A stretch of 36,916 bases of DNA, from positions 1 to 36,916 of the forward strand of contig JAIBCK010000027.1 in NCBI GenBank assembly GCA_019694215.1, written 5' to 3'. The first letter of the stretch is position 1; every line of letters begins with the position of its first letter. Shown in pieces: positions 1 through 6,600 of this stretch. The notes beneath the pieces were generated by a model. The model was not told where the DNA came from, did no database searches, and worked only from the letters and a program-made list of their open reading frames with translations. The translations under genes were made by a program, and so were the position numbers. The stretch comes from Thermoflexales bacterium. Its GTDB lineage: Bacteria; Chloroflexota; Anaerolineae; J036; Brachytrichaceae.

Positions 1-75
1 TGGAAGCGCACCCGCGGCCAGCTTCGGGCGGCCTGGTTGCGCGTGCGCGTGCTCGGTCGGATGAAGCGGCGGTGA
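1..75 (+). CDS. C-terminal tail of an unidentified gene (partial)
   Basis: Frame 1 is open from the window edge to a TGA at 73-75 and encodes 24 residues, rich in Arg and Lys and ending MKRR. The other two forward frames give no better reading. A basic C-terminus is compatible with many proteins, for instance a membrane-associated enzyme, but nothing here identifies the family. The gene would be followed directly by the repeat element that starts near 97. Confidence 0.35.
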   Translation, partial: WKRTRGQLRAAWLRVRVLGRMKRR

Positions 76-96
76 TGGGGTCTCGTCCTTCTTGCT

Positions 97-1130
97 ACGT
101 CATGCGTCATCTGTAGTGCGTCATGCGTAATGCGTCATGCGTTAGGGATGTCTGCATGGCCGCGGTCTGCCGTCCTTGCAAACAGAAGAACGAAGGGGCG
201 AAGGCGCAACGAGAGAACAACCGTCGCATATTCGATCCGTAGGGGCGAAGCGATCGCCACAGAGCCTGGGCCGGTCAAGAGAAGCGGCGATTGCTTCGCC
301 CGCCCCGTGCCCGGCTGTGCGTCCTACGCCCCCGCGGTCCGCCGTCCTTGCAAACAGAAGAACGAAGGGGCGAAGGCGCGACGAGAGAACAACCGTCGCA
401 TATTCGATCCGTAGGGGCGAAGCGATCGCCACAGAGCCTGGGCCGGTCAAGAGAAGCGGCGATTGCTTCGCCCGCCCCGCGCCCGGACGTGCGTCCTACG
501 CCGCCGCCGTCCGACGACCTTGCAAACAGAAGAACGAAGGGACGAAGGCGCAACGAGAGAACAACCGTCGCATATTCGATCCGTAGGGGCGAAGCGATCG
601 CCACAGAGCCTGGGCCGGTCAAGAGAAGCGGCGACTGCTTCGCCCGCCCCGCGCCCGGACGTGCGTCCTACGCCGCCGCCGTCCGCCGTCCTTGCAAACA
701 GAAGAACGAAGGGACGAAGGCGCGACGAGAGAACAACCGTCGCATATTCGATCCGTGGGGGCGAAGCGATCGCCACAGAGCCAAGGCCAGGCAAGAGAAG
801 CGGCGATTGCTTCGCCCGCCCCGCGCCCGGACGTGCGTCCAACGCCGCCGCCGTCCGCCGTCCTTGCAAACAGAAGAACGAAGGGGCGAAGGCGCAACGA
901 GAGAACAACCGTTGCATATTCGATCCGTAGGGGCGAAGCGATCGCCGTGAAGCCTGGGCCGGTCAAGAGAAAGGGCGATTGCTTCGCCCGCCCCACGCCC
1001 GGCTGTGCGTCTTGCGCCGCCGCCGTCCGCCGTCCTTGCAAACTTCGATTGCCTTCGTTTCTTCGTTCTTCTGTGAACTGATGCCGCCGACCCGCAGACA
1101 CCCGCAACGCATGACGGATGACGCATGACG
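97..1130. repeat. Composite inverted-repeat element E1 (contains the 172-bp tandem array)
   Basis: The element is bounded by nested inverted repeats. The outer pair is CGTCATGCGTT at 133-143 and its exact reverse complement at 1106-1116, with further GCGTCAT-like heptamers at 97-128 and 1117-1130. The inner pair is ACAGAAGAACGAAG at 182-195 and its exact reverse complement at 1061-1074. Between the inner repeats lie five tandem 172-bp units. The right arm (1061-1116), read in reverse, matches 1997-2052 of element E2 in length (56 nt) and largely in sequence. The left arm likewise resembles the reverse of E2's right arm. No transposase or credible gene lies inside, so this looks like a non-autonomous element or repeat cluster. 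It fills the whole gap between the partial gene at 1-75 and the phosphatase gene. Confidence 0.8.
174..1033. repeat. Five tandem copies of a 172-bp unit
   Basis: The junction string CCTTGCAAAC recurs at 174, 346, 518, 690, 862 and (start of a sixth, diverged copy) 1034, a spacing of exactly 172 bp each time. Units differ by a few substitutions without indels. Each contains an imperfect palindrome: GGCGAAGCGATCGCC (244-258 in unit 1), 27 nt of loop, then GGCGATTGCTTCGCC (286-300). The left arm contains GCGATCGC, the octamer known as HIP1 in cyanobacteria. Because 172 is not a multiple of 3, any reading frame changes from unit to unit. The open frames across the array on both strands are therefore not evidence of coding. 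Confidence 0.9.
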
Positions 1131-1180
1131 CAAACTGACGTCCCAAAGACAAACGTACATACCACACCCGCGACCTGCGG

Positions 1181-1186
1181 TCTAAT
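1181..1186 (+). promoter_or_regulatory. -10-like hexamer of a probably leaderless promoter
   Basis: TCTAAT ends 8 nt before the ATG at 1195, so transcription would begin at or next to the A of the start codon. No Shine-Dalgarno sequence precedes the gene and no clear -35 box is visible. The same arrangement recurs at other genes in the window. Confidence 0.5.
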
Positions 1187-1194
1187 AGCCCGCC

Positions 1195-1968
1195 ATGCGA
1201 CTCTACTTCGTCCGCCACGGACAATCCACCAACAACTTGCTTTTTGATCAGACCGGCCAATACGACGGCCGCGTGAGCGACCCGGAGTTGACCGAGACCG
1301 GCCAGGCGCAGGCGAAGGCAGTCGCCGCCTGGTTGCGCGATGGAGACCGCGGCGCGGACCGCGTCTCGACGACGCGCAACGCGGACATGCCGATGCCCAC
1401 GAATGAGAAACGGCCCGGTGGTGTGGGTGCCTTTGGCGTCACGCACCTGTACACCAGCCTCATGACACGCGCCATGGCGACGGCCGACGCAATCAGCGCG
1501 GCGCTGGGCCTGCGCCCGGTCGGGCTGGTCGACGCCTTCGAGATGGGCGGCCTGTATCTGATGAACGCCGAGACGGGCGTGCAGCAGCCGGAGCCGGGCA
1601 AGGGCCGCACCGCCATCACCGCGCGCTTCCCGCGCATGGTGCTCCCTGCGAGCGTGGGCGAGGAAGGCTGGCACGCCGGGCGACCGTACGAGGTGCCGGC
1701 GGATCGCCCCGCCCGCGCGCGGCGCGTGTTGGACAGCCTGCTCGCGGCGCATCCCGAGGGTGACTGCGTGGTGCTGGTCAGCCACGGCGAGTTCTTCAAG
1801 CACTTTCTGGCTGCGACGCTGAACGCACCGACGTTCGAGCAGGCCTGGATCGCAATGAACAACTGCGCGGTGGCGCGCTTCGATTTCCTGGGCGATCGCC
1901 ACGCGCCGTTCGTGGATGTCGGGTTCATCAACCGCGCGCACTTCATGCCGGCCCACCTGTTGACGTAG
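1195..1968 (+). CDS. Histidine phosphatase family protein (phosphoglycerate mutase-like)
   Basis: This 257-residue protein belongs to the histidine phosphatase superfamily, which transfers phosphate through a phosphohistidine. It opens with the family motif VRHGQST: R7 and H8 are the expected phosphate-binding Arg and nucleophilic His. R92 (in TSLMTRAMATA), E116 (FEMGG) and H197 (LVSHGEF) fit the other conserved pocket positions. Residues about 50-80 look like an insertion relative to small members of the family. Substrate cannot be read from sequence; it may be a cofactor-dependent mutase, a sugar phosphatase or another phosphatase. The ATG at 1195 is supported by the start of the RHG domain five residues on and by the hexamer just upstream. 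The gene stands alone between two inverted copies of a repeat element. Confidence 0.85.
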   Translation: MRLYFVRHGQSTNNLLFDQTGQYDGRVSDPELTETGQAQAKAVAAWLRDGDRGADRVSTTRNADMPMPTNEKRPGGVGAFGVTHLYTSLMTRAMATADAISAALGLRPVGLVDAFEMGGLYLMNAETGVQQPEPGKGRTAITARFPRMVLPASVGEEGWHAGRPYEVPADRPARARRVLDSLLAAHPEGDCVVLVSHGEFFKHFLAATLNAPTFEQAWIAMNNCAVARFDFLGDRHAPFVDVGFINRAHFMPAHLLT

Positions 1969-1988
1969 GGCGGCTCGGCGGACATCGT

Positions 1989-2213
1989 GCGTCCTGCGTC
2001 ATGCGTTGGCGGTGTCTGCGTCGCGACGATCTCGGTTCACAGAAGAACGAAGCGACGGAGGACATCAAAGGTGTGATTGCCGTTCGTTCCGTGAGTTGCC
2101 GGCATACAGAAGGCTACCGTTTCCCGTCCCTTCGTTCTTCTGTTTACGAGGACGACAGCCGGCGGAACGCAGGCCGCAGCCATGCAGAGTCCCCAAACGC
2201 ATGACGCATGACG
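1989..2213. repeat. Composite inverted-repeat element E2, inverted relative to E1
   Basis: The same nested arms as E1 are present: CGTCATGCGTT at 1997-2007 with its complement at 2196-2206, and ACAGAAGAACGAAG at 2039-2052 with its exact complement at 2130-2143. The left arm 1997-2052 has the same length as E1's right arm read in reverse (56 nt) and is largely identical. E2 lacks the 172-bp tandem units; its 77-nt core (2053-2129) is unrelated to them. The element lies between the convergent phosphatase and dgkA genes, and its 14-bp stem could act as a transcription barrier for both. Confidence 0.8.
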
Positions 2214-2220
2214 TACCCCC

Positions 2221-2589
2221 TCAGCCGCCCAACAGCCGTGGCAGGAAGATGGCCACACCGACAGCGACGGCGCCGAGGGCCACGACCAGGACGGCGGCCG
2301 CCGCGCAGTCCTTGGCCACCTTGGCCAACGCATGAAAGTCAGGCGAAACGTGATCGACCACCGCTTCGAGCGCGGTGTTGACCAGCTCGGCCTGGAAGAC
2401 CACCGCCACCGTCAACGCAATGACCGCCCACTCGGTCCATGACAGACGAAACATCAGTCCGGCCAGCACGACGAGCGCGGTGACCGCGGCATGCACACGA
2501 AAATTGCGCTGCGTGCGAAAGGCGTGCTTCACGCCCTGCCAGGCAAACCGAAACGAGGCCAGGATCGACGGGGACTTGGGCATGGCCAT
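2221..2589 (-). CDS. dgkA: DgkA-family lipid kinase (diacylglycerol or undecaprenol kinase)
   Basis: A 122-residue integral membrane protein of the prokaryotic diacylglycerol kinase family, which phosphorylates a lipid alcohol with ATP at the inner face of the membrane. In Gram-positive-type members the substrate is undecaprenol, feeding cell-wall lipid carrier recycling. Three hydrophobic helices are visible (about 33-50, 54-70, 97-117). The signature is intact: E68, N71 and E75 in AELVNTALEA, and the later AKVAKDCAAAAV. Length matches the family (about 120). The ATG at 2589 overlaps the TGA of the upstream methyltransferase by one base (TGATG). A GTG three bases earlier is an alternative start. 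Translation is thus probably coupled to the two genes upstream. Confidence 0.9.
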   Translation of the reverse strand: MAMPKSPSILASFRFAWQGVKHAFRTQRNFRVHAAVTALVVLAGLMFRLSWTEWAVIALTVAVVFQAELVNTALEAVVDHVSPDFHALAKVAKDCAAAAVLVVALGAVAVGVAIFLPRLLGG

Positions 2590-3818
2590 CACGGTACCCG
2601 CAGGATCAACCCCTTGAGGTATTCCGACTCTGGGAAGGTCAACGCGACCGGATGATCGCTCGACTGGGTCAGGCGCTCGACAACCTGGGCATCGCGGCCG
2701 GATTCAAGCGCGGCGCTGAACAGGATCTTCTGAAACAGCGCCGCATCCACGACGCCCGAACACGAGAACGTCGCCAGGACACCCCCCGGCGCCACGAGCG
2801 CCAGCGCGATCCGGTTGAGGTCCTTGTAGGCGCGGGCGGCGCGCTCCACCTGCCCGGGATGATGGGCGAACTTGGGCGGGTCCACGATGACGACATCGAA
2901 GCGGCGGCCCTCGGCGCGCCAGGCCCGCAGGCGCTCAAAGGCGTCGGCTTCGACCGAGGTCGCGCGCGCCTCGAAGCCGTTCAACGCCATCGTCCGCTCC
3001 GCAAGCCGCAGCGCCTCAGCCGAGGAGTCCAGATTGATCACCGACGCGGCACCGGCGGCCAGCGCATGCGCGGCAAAGCCACCGCTGAAGGCAAATGCGT
3101 TGAGCACCGTCGCACCCCGGCAATAGGCGGCCACCCGGGCGCGGTTCTCGCGCTGGTCGAGGTAGTAGCCCGTCTTCTGCCCGCTGCGCAGGTCGACCTC
3201 GAAACGCAGCCCGCCCTCGCGGAAGACGACCGGCCCCTCGGGCGCCGCGCCGCGCACAACGGCGAATGCCGGTCCCGGCTTCGCATCCGGCCGCTCGTGG
3301 CGCATGCGGTCATCGTCCTCGCGCTCGATCACACACGCCGGGTGCAGGGCGTCCTGAAGGGCATCCAGCGCCGGCCCGCGCCACTGTGTCGCAGCCAACG
3401 TTGACAGTTGCATCACCAGATGGCCAGCGTAGTCGTCGACGACCAGGCCCGGCAAGCCGTCGCTCTCGCCAAAGACCAGGCGGCGCGCGTCCGTATCACG
3501 CAGGTTGGGATCCGCCGTTCGCTGAGCGATGGCCGCCCGCACCCGCGCCTGCCACAGCCCGGGCCAGTCAGCGGCCGCGGCGCCCTCATCCGCCGACCAG
3601 GTGAGGAGGCGGATGGCGATCTGAGCCTGCTGGTTGATCACACCGCGCGCCAGCCACACGCCGTGGTTGTCGGTGACGTCCACGAGCTCGCCGTCCTTTG
3701 GCCGGCCCAGGATCTCCTTGATCGCGCTGGCGAACAGGCGCGGATGGCGCTGGCGGACGGAGCGGTCGCGGCCGCTGCGGACCACGACCTGCGCCAGCGC
3801 GCTCGCGGGCGCGCTCAC
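2589..3818 (-). CDS. RlmI-like SAM-dependent rRNA methyltransferase
   Basis: A 409-residue protein with an N-terminal PUA-type RNA-binding domain (about 8-75) and a C-terminal class I methyltransferase domain. It resembles RlmI, which makes 5-methylcytosine in 23S rRNA. Visible motifs are KTGYYLDQREN (215-225), the SAM-binding loop LNAFAFSGGFAA (239-250), DPPKF (313-317) and FSCSG (351-355), whose Cys is in the place of the catalytic one. Length fits RlmI (about 400). The GTG start at 3818 overlaps the TGA of the caspase-like gene by 4 bp (GTGA), which argues for this start and for translational coupling. The target base is inferred from the family only. Confidence 0.88.
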   Translation of the reverse strand: MSAPASALAQVVVRSGRDRSVRQRHPRLFASAIKEILGRPKDGELVDVTDNHGVWLARGVINQQAQIAIRLLTWSADEGAAAADWPGLWQARVRAAIAQRTADPNLRDTDARRLVFGESDGLPGLVVDDYAGHLVMQLSTLAATQWRGPALDALQDALHPACVIEREDDDRMRHERPDAKPGPAFAVVRGAAPEGPVVFREGGLRFEVDLRSGQKTGYYLDQRENRARVAAYCRGATVLNAFAFSGGFAAHALAAGAASVINLDSSAEALRLAERTMALNGFEARATSVEADAFERLRAWRAEGRRFDVVIVDPPKFAHHPGQVERAARAYKDLNRIALALVAPGGVLATFSCSGVVDAALFQKILFSAALESGRDAQVVERLTQSSDHPVALTFPESEYLKGLILRVP

Positions 3819-4648
3819 GCCAGCACCCCCCGTCGACGGTGGGCGGCGTCCGTCTCGAGCTGTGGGATCTGCCGAAAGCCGGCCGCCTTCAGCCGGGCGC
3901 GCACCGCATCGCGCAGCGCCGTGCGGGTCTGGCCGGGTCCGCCCTCGCGCAGCGCGCGCAGGAAGTGATACGTGAAGGCGCCGTTCGCGCGCCCGTCAAA
4001 GGTCGCGTCGGCGCTGGTCTGATCGGCCCGGCAGCCCGTCCACAGCACCTGGTTGGCCGGCTGGCGGACGCGCTCGGGCGGGCGATCCAGCGCACGATCG
4101 GGTTCCGGCGCGGCGTACCACGGCGGCGGCAGCCAGCGCGGGCGGGGTTGGAAGGGCGAGAGCAGCAGGTTGGGGTCCACGCCCTTCAACCCGGTCCCGC
4201 TGTGGCAGGTGTCCATGAACACCTCCAGCGTGACCGTCTCGGGGAGTGCGGAAAACAACGTTCTCAGTTCATCGTCGGTGATGATCGTGTCCGGCTTCCA
4301 GCCCTCGCTGGCGGCGGCCAGGTCGTGGGGGCAGAAGGCCTCGTCGAGCCGGTCGCGCTCGTCGCCGTCCAGGTCGCGCACCTGCGTGCCGTGCGAGGAG
4401 AACGTGAAGACCAGCTCGCTCACCTCGCCCTTGAGGGCGGCCTTCACCAGGTGCTGGAGCTGACCCAGGATGGCCTTGCGGGTGGCCGCGCGGTCGCACA
4501 GCACCGTGACCGCCTCCGGCGCAAAGCCGAGGCTGCCCGTGAGCAGCGCCGCCATGTCATGGGCGTCGTTGACGCATCCCTGCAGCGTTGCAGTGGGCAG
4601 GTGTTTGAAGACGTTGATGCCGACGCACAGCGCGCGACGGTGAGCCAT
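3815..4648 (-). CDS. Caspase-family (metacaspase-like) peptidase
   Basis: A 277-residue single-domain member of the C14 caspase clan, closest in look to type I metacaspases. The first strand is RRALCVGIN (4-12), followed by LQGCVNDAHDM (22-32), typical of metacaspases. The catalytic pair is visible: H86 in FSSHGTQ and C148 in DTCHSGT. The acidic DLDGDERDRLDE loop (92-103) is also usual in this family. Metacaspases cleave after Arg or Lys, but no substrate can be named. There is no signal peptide, death-type adaptor or NTPase domain, so it appears to be a free-standing cytoplasmic protease. It is first in the operon with the rRNA methyltransferase and dgkA, and is divergent from the XPB operon. 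An SD-like GGAGG lies about 7 nt before the ATG. Confidence 0.87.
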   Translation of the reverse strand: MAHRRALCVGINVFKHLPTATLQGCVNDAHDMAALLTGSLGFAPEAVTVLCDRAATRKAILGQLQHLVKAALKGEVSELVFTFSSHGTQVRDLDGDERDRLDEAFCPHDLAAASEGWKPDTIITDDELRTLFSALPETVTLEVFMDTCHSGTGLKGVDPNLLLSPFQPRPRWLPPPWYAAPEPDRALDRPPERVRQPANQVLWTGCRADQTSADATFDGRANGAFTYHFLRALREGGPGQTRTALRDAVRARLKAAGFRQIPQLETDAAHRRRGVLA

Positions 4649-4720
4649 GGGGGAACCTCCGGGCGCCTATCGTACTCGCATCGGGCGATGCCACCGCCGG
4701 CCCGAGAAGGGGTCCCAGAC

Positions 4721-4749
4721 TGGACGAACGACCGCGCTTGTGTTCTAAT
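4721..4749 (+). promoter_or_regulatory. Putative promoter of the XPB operon
   Basis: TGGACG (4721-4726, 4 of 6 to the -35 consensus), a 17-nt spacer and TCTAAT (4744-4749). The -10 ends 11 nt before the ATG at 4761, predicting an untranslated leader of only about 4-6 nt with no ribosome binding site. It shares a 112-bp divergent intergenic region with the caspase-like gene. Confidence 0.5.
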
Positions 4750-4760
4750 CCCCTTTTGTC

Positions 4761-6599
4761 ATGGTTGGCTACCGGCCAGAAAACCCGATCATCGTCCAGA
4801 GCGACCGCACCGTCCTTCTGGAGGTCGACAACCCCACCTACGCCGAGGCGCGCGACGCCCTGGCCCGCTTTGCCGAGCTGGAAAAGAGCCCGGAATACGT
4901 CCACACCTACCGGATTTCGCCGCTCTCGCTGTGGAATGCGGCGGCCGCCGGGCTGACGGCGACGGCGCTGCTGGCCGACCTCGAGCGCTACTCGAAATAC
5001 CCCCTCCCGGACAACGTCAAGATCGACATCCAGGAGTCGATCAGCCGCTACGGCCGTGTGCGCATCGAGCTGGCCGAGGGGCGCATGCTGGTGATTTCCT
5101 CCGACGCCCCGCTGATGGAGGAGCTCTCGCGCCACAAGCTCTTCGCCCCGTTTATTCGCGCCCGGCTCGGCCCGGCGGTATTCGAGATCGATCCCGTCCA
5201 CCGCGGCCAGGTCAAGCGCGCGCTGGTTCAGATCGGCTATCCGGCCGAGGACCTGGCCGGCTACTCTGCCGGTCAAGCGCTCGATATTCATCTGCGGCCG
5301 CTCACCGCGCAAGGCCTGCCCTTCGACCTGCGCGACTATCAGCGCGAGGCCGCCGACGTGTTCTGGGCCGATGGCTCGGCGGCCGGCGGCAGCGGCGTCA
5401 TCGTGCTGCCGTGCGGGGCGGGCAAGACGCTGGTCGGCATCGCGGCGATGGCCAAGGCTGGCTGCGCGACGCTGATCCTGTGCCCAAACACCGTCGCGGT
5501 GCGGCAGTGGATCCGCGAGCTGCTCGACAAGACAAATCTGACCGAGGAGCAGGTGGGTGAATACACCGGACTGAAGAAGGAGATCCGGCCGGTGACCGTG
5601 ACGACCTACCAGTTGCTCACCTTCCGGCCGCGCAAGGGCAAGGCCGTGGTCGCCGATGGCGTGCCCGTCGAGGCCGATCCGCCCCCCGCGCCGCGCGGGC
5701 GTGGTCGCCAGCAACCCATCGACCTGAGCGACTACCCACACATGCGGCTGATGACGACGTTGGACTGGGGGCTGATCGTGTATGACGAGGCCCACCTCCT
5801 GCCCGCGCCGATCTTCCGCATGACGGCCGAAATTCAGGCGCGGCGACGGCTGGGGCTGACCGCCACCCTCGTCCGCGAGGACGGCCATGAGGGCGATGTC
5901 TTCGCCCTGGTCGGCCCGAAGAAGTATGACGTGCCGTGGAAGGACCTCGAGCGGCAGGGCTGGATCGCGACGGCCGAGTGCCACGAGATCCGCATCGCGC
6001 TGGATGACGAGGACCGCATGGAGTATGCCGTGACCGGGCAGGGCGAGAAACACCGCTTCGCCTCGGTCAACCGCAAGAAGCTCGGCATCCTGTCGATGCT
6101 GGTGAGCAAGCACCGCGAGGACTCGACGCTGGTGATTGGCCAGTTTCTCGATCAACTCGACGCCATTGCACAACGCTTGAATGCGCCATTGATCACCGGC
6201 GAGACGCCGATTCGGGTGCGCGAGAAGCTCTACCAGCAGTTCCGCGATGGCGAGATCCGGCTGCTGCTGCTCTCGCGGGTGGGCAACTTCTCGGTCGATT
6301 TGCCGGACGCCAACGTGCTGATCCAGGTCAGCGGCATGTATGGCTCGCGCCAGGAGGAGGCCCAGCGCCTCGGCCGCGTGCTGCGCCCGAAAGCCAACGG
6401 CCTGCTGGCGCACTTCTACACGCTGGTCACGCGCGACACGCTGGATCAGGAATACGCCGCAAAACGGCAGCTCTTCCTCACTGAGCAGGGCTATCACTAC
6501 GACATCCTGTACGAAGAGGAAGTGCCCGCCTTCCAGCCCGCCGTCCTGGCGACCACCGCCAGCCCGGTCCGCCGCTCGGTGCGCGGCTATCTGAACTGA
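4761..6599 (+). CDS. XPB/Rad25-type superfamily 2 DNA helicase
   Basis: A 612-residue 3'-5' DNA helicase of the XPB family. Bacterial XPB, described in mycobacteria, is thought to act in DNA repair or transcription-linked unwinding. Residues about 8-105 form the helicase-associated domain (PF13625-like) that begins bacterial XPBs. The core has Walker A PCGAGKT (K222), the DEAH box (342-345), LTAT (366-369), the XPB-specific RED motif (372-374) and motif VI QRLGRVLRP (536-544). A Pro- and Arg-rich insertion (about 291-322) separates motif Ib from DEAH and is unusual. The gene is first in a four-gene unit; the next ATG follows the stop by one base. XPB endonuclease partners such as Bax1 are not seen in this window. 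Confidence 0.93.
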   Translation: MVGYRPENPIIVQSDRTVLLEVDNPTYAEARDALARFAELEKSPEYVHTYRISPLSLWNAAAAGLTATALLADLERYSKYPLPDNVKIDIQESISRYGRVRIELAEGRMLVISSDAPLMEELSRHKLFAPFIRARLGPAVFEIDPVHRGQVKRALVQIGYPAEDLAGYSAGQALDIHLRPLTAQGLPFDLRDYQREAADVFWADGSAAGGSGVIVLPCGAGKTLVGIAAMAKAGCATLILCPNTVAVRQWIRELLDKTNLTEEQVGEYTGLKKEIRPVTVTTYQLLTFRPRKGKAVVADGVPVEADPPPAPRGRGRQQPIDLSDYPHMRLMTTLDWGLIVYDEAHLLPAPIFRMTAEIQARRRLGLTATLVREDGHEGDVFALVGPKKYDVPWKDLERQGWIATAECHEIRIALDDEDRMEYAVTGQGEKHRFASVNRKKLGILSMLVSKHREDSTLVIGQFLDQLDAIAQRLNAPLITGETPIRVREKLYQQFRDGEIRLLLLSRVGNFSVDLPDANVLIQVSGMYGSRQEEAQRLGRVLRPKANGLLAHFYTLVTRDTLDQEYAAKRQLFLTEQGYHYDILYEEEVPAFQPAVLATTASPVRRSVRGYLN

Positions 6600-6600
6600 G

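Noticed and set aside
174-1033. CRISPR array
   Set aside because: The whole 172-bp unit repeats, with no unique spacers and no short constant repeat. No cas gene is present.
130-1165. Many open frames on both strands across the 172-bp array, 65-219 codons long
   Set aside because: They translate the tandem repeat, change frame each unit because 172 is not divisible by 3, and exist equally on both strands. No start signal or known domain supports any of them.
619-1956. 445-codon minus-strand frame running through the array and antisense to the phosphatase gene
   Set aside because: The plus-strand frame has the complete histidine phosphatase motifs; the antisense product is Arg- and His-rich with no domain.
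3815-4648. Caspase-like gene as the effector of an anti-phage defence system
   Set aside because: There is no sensor, NTPase, adaptor or second effector nearby; its operon partners are an rRNA methyltransferase and a lipid kinase.
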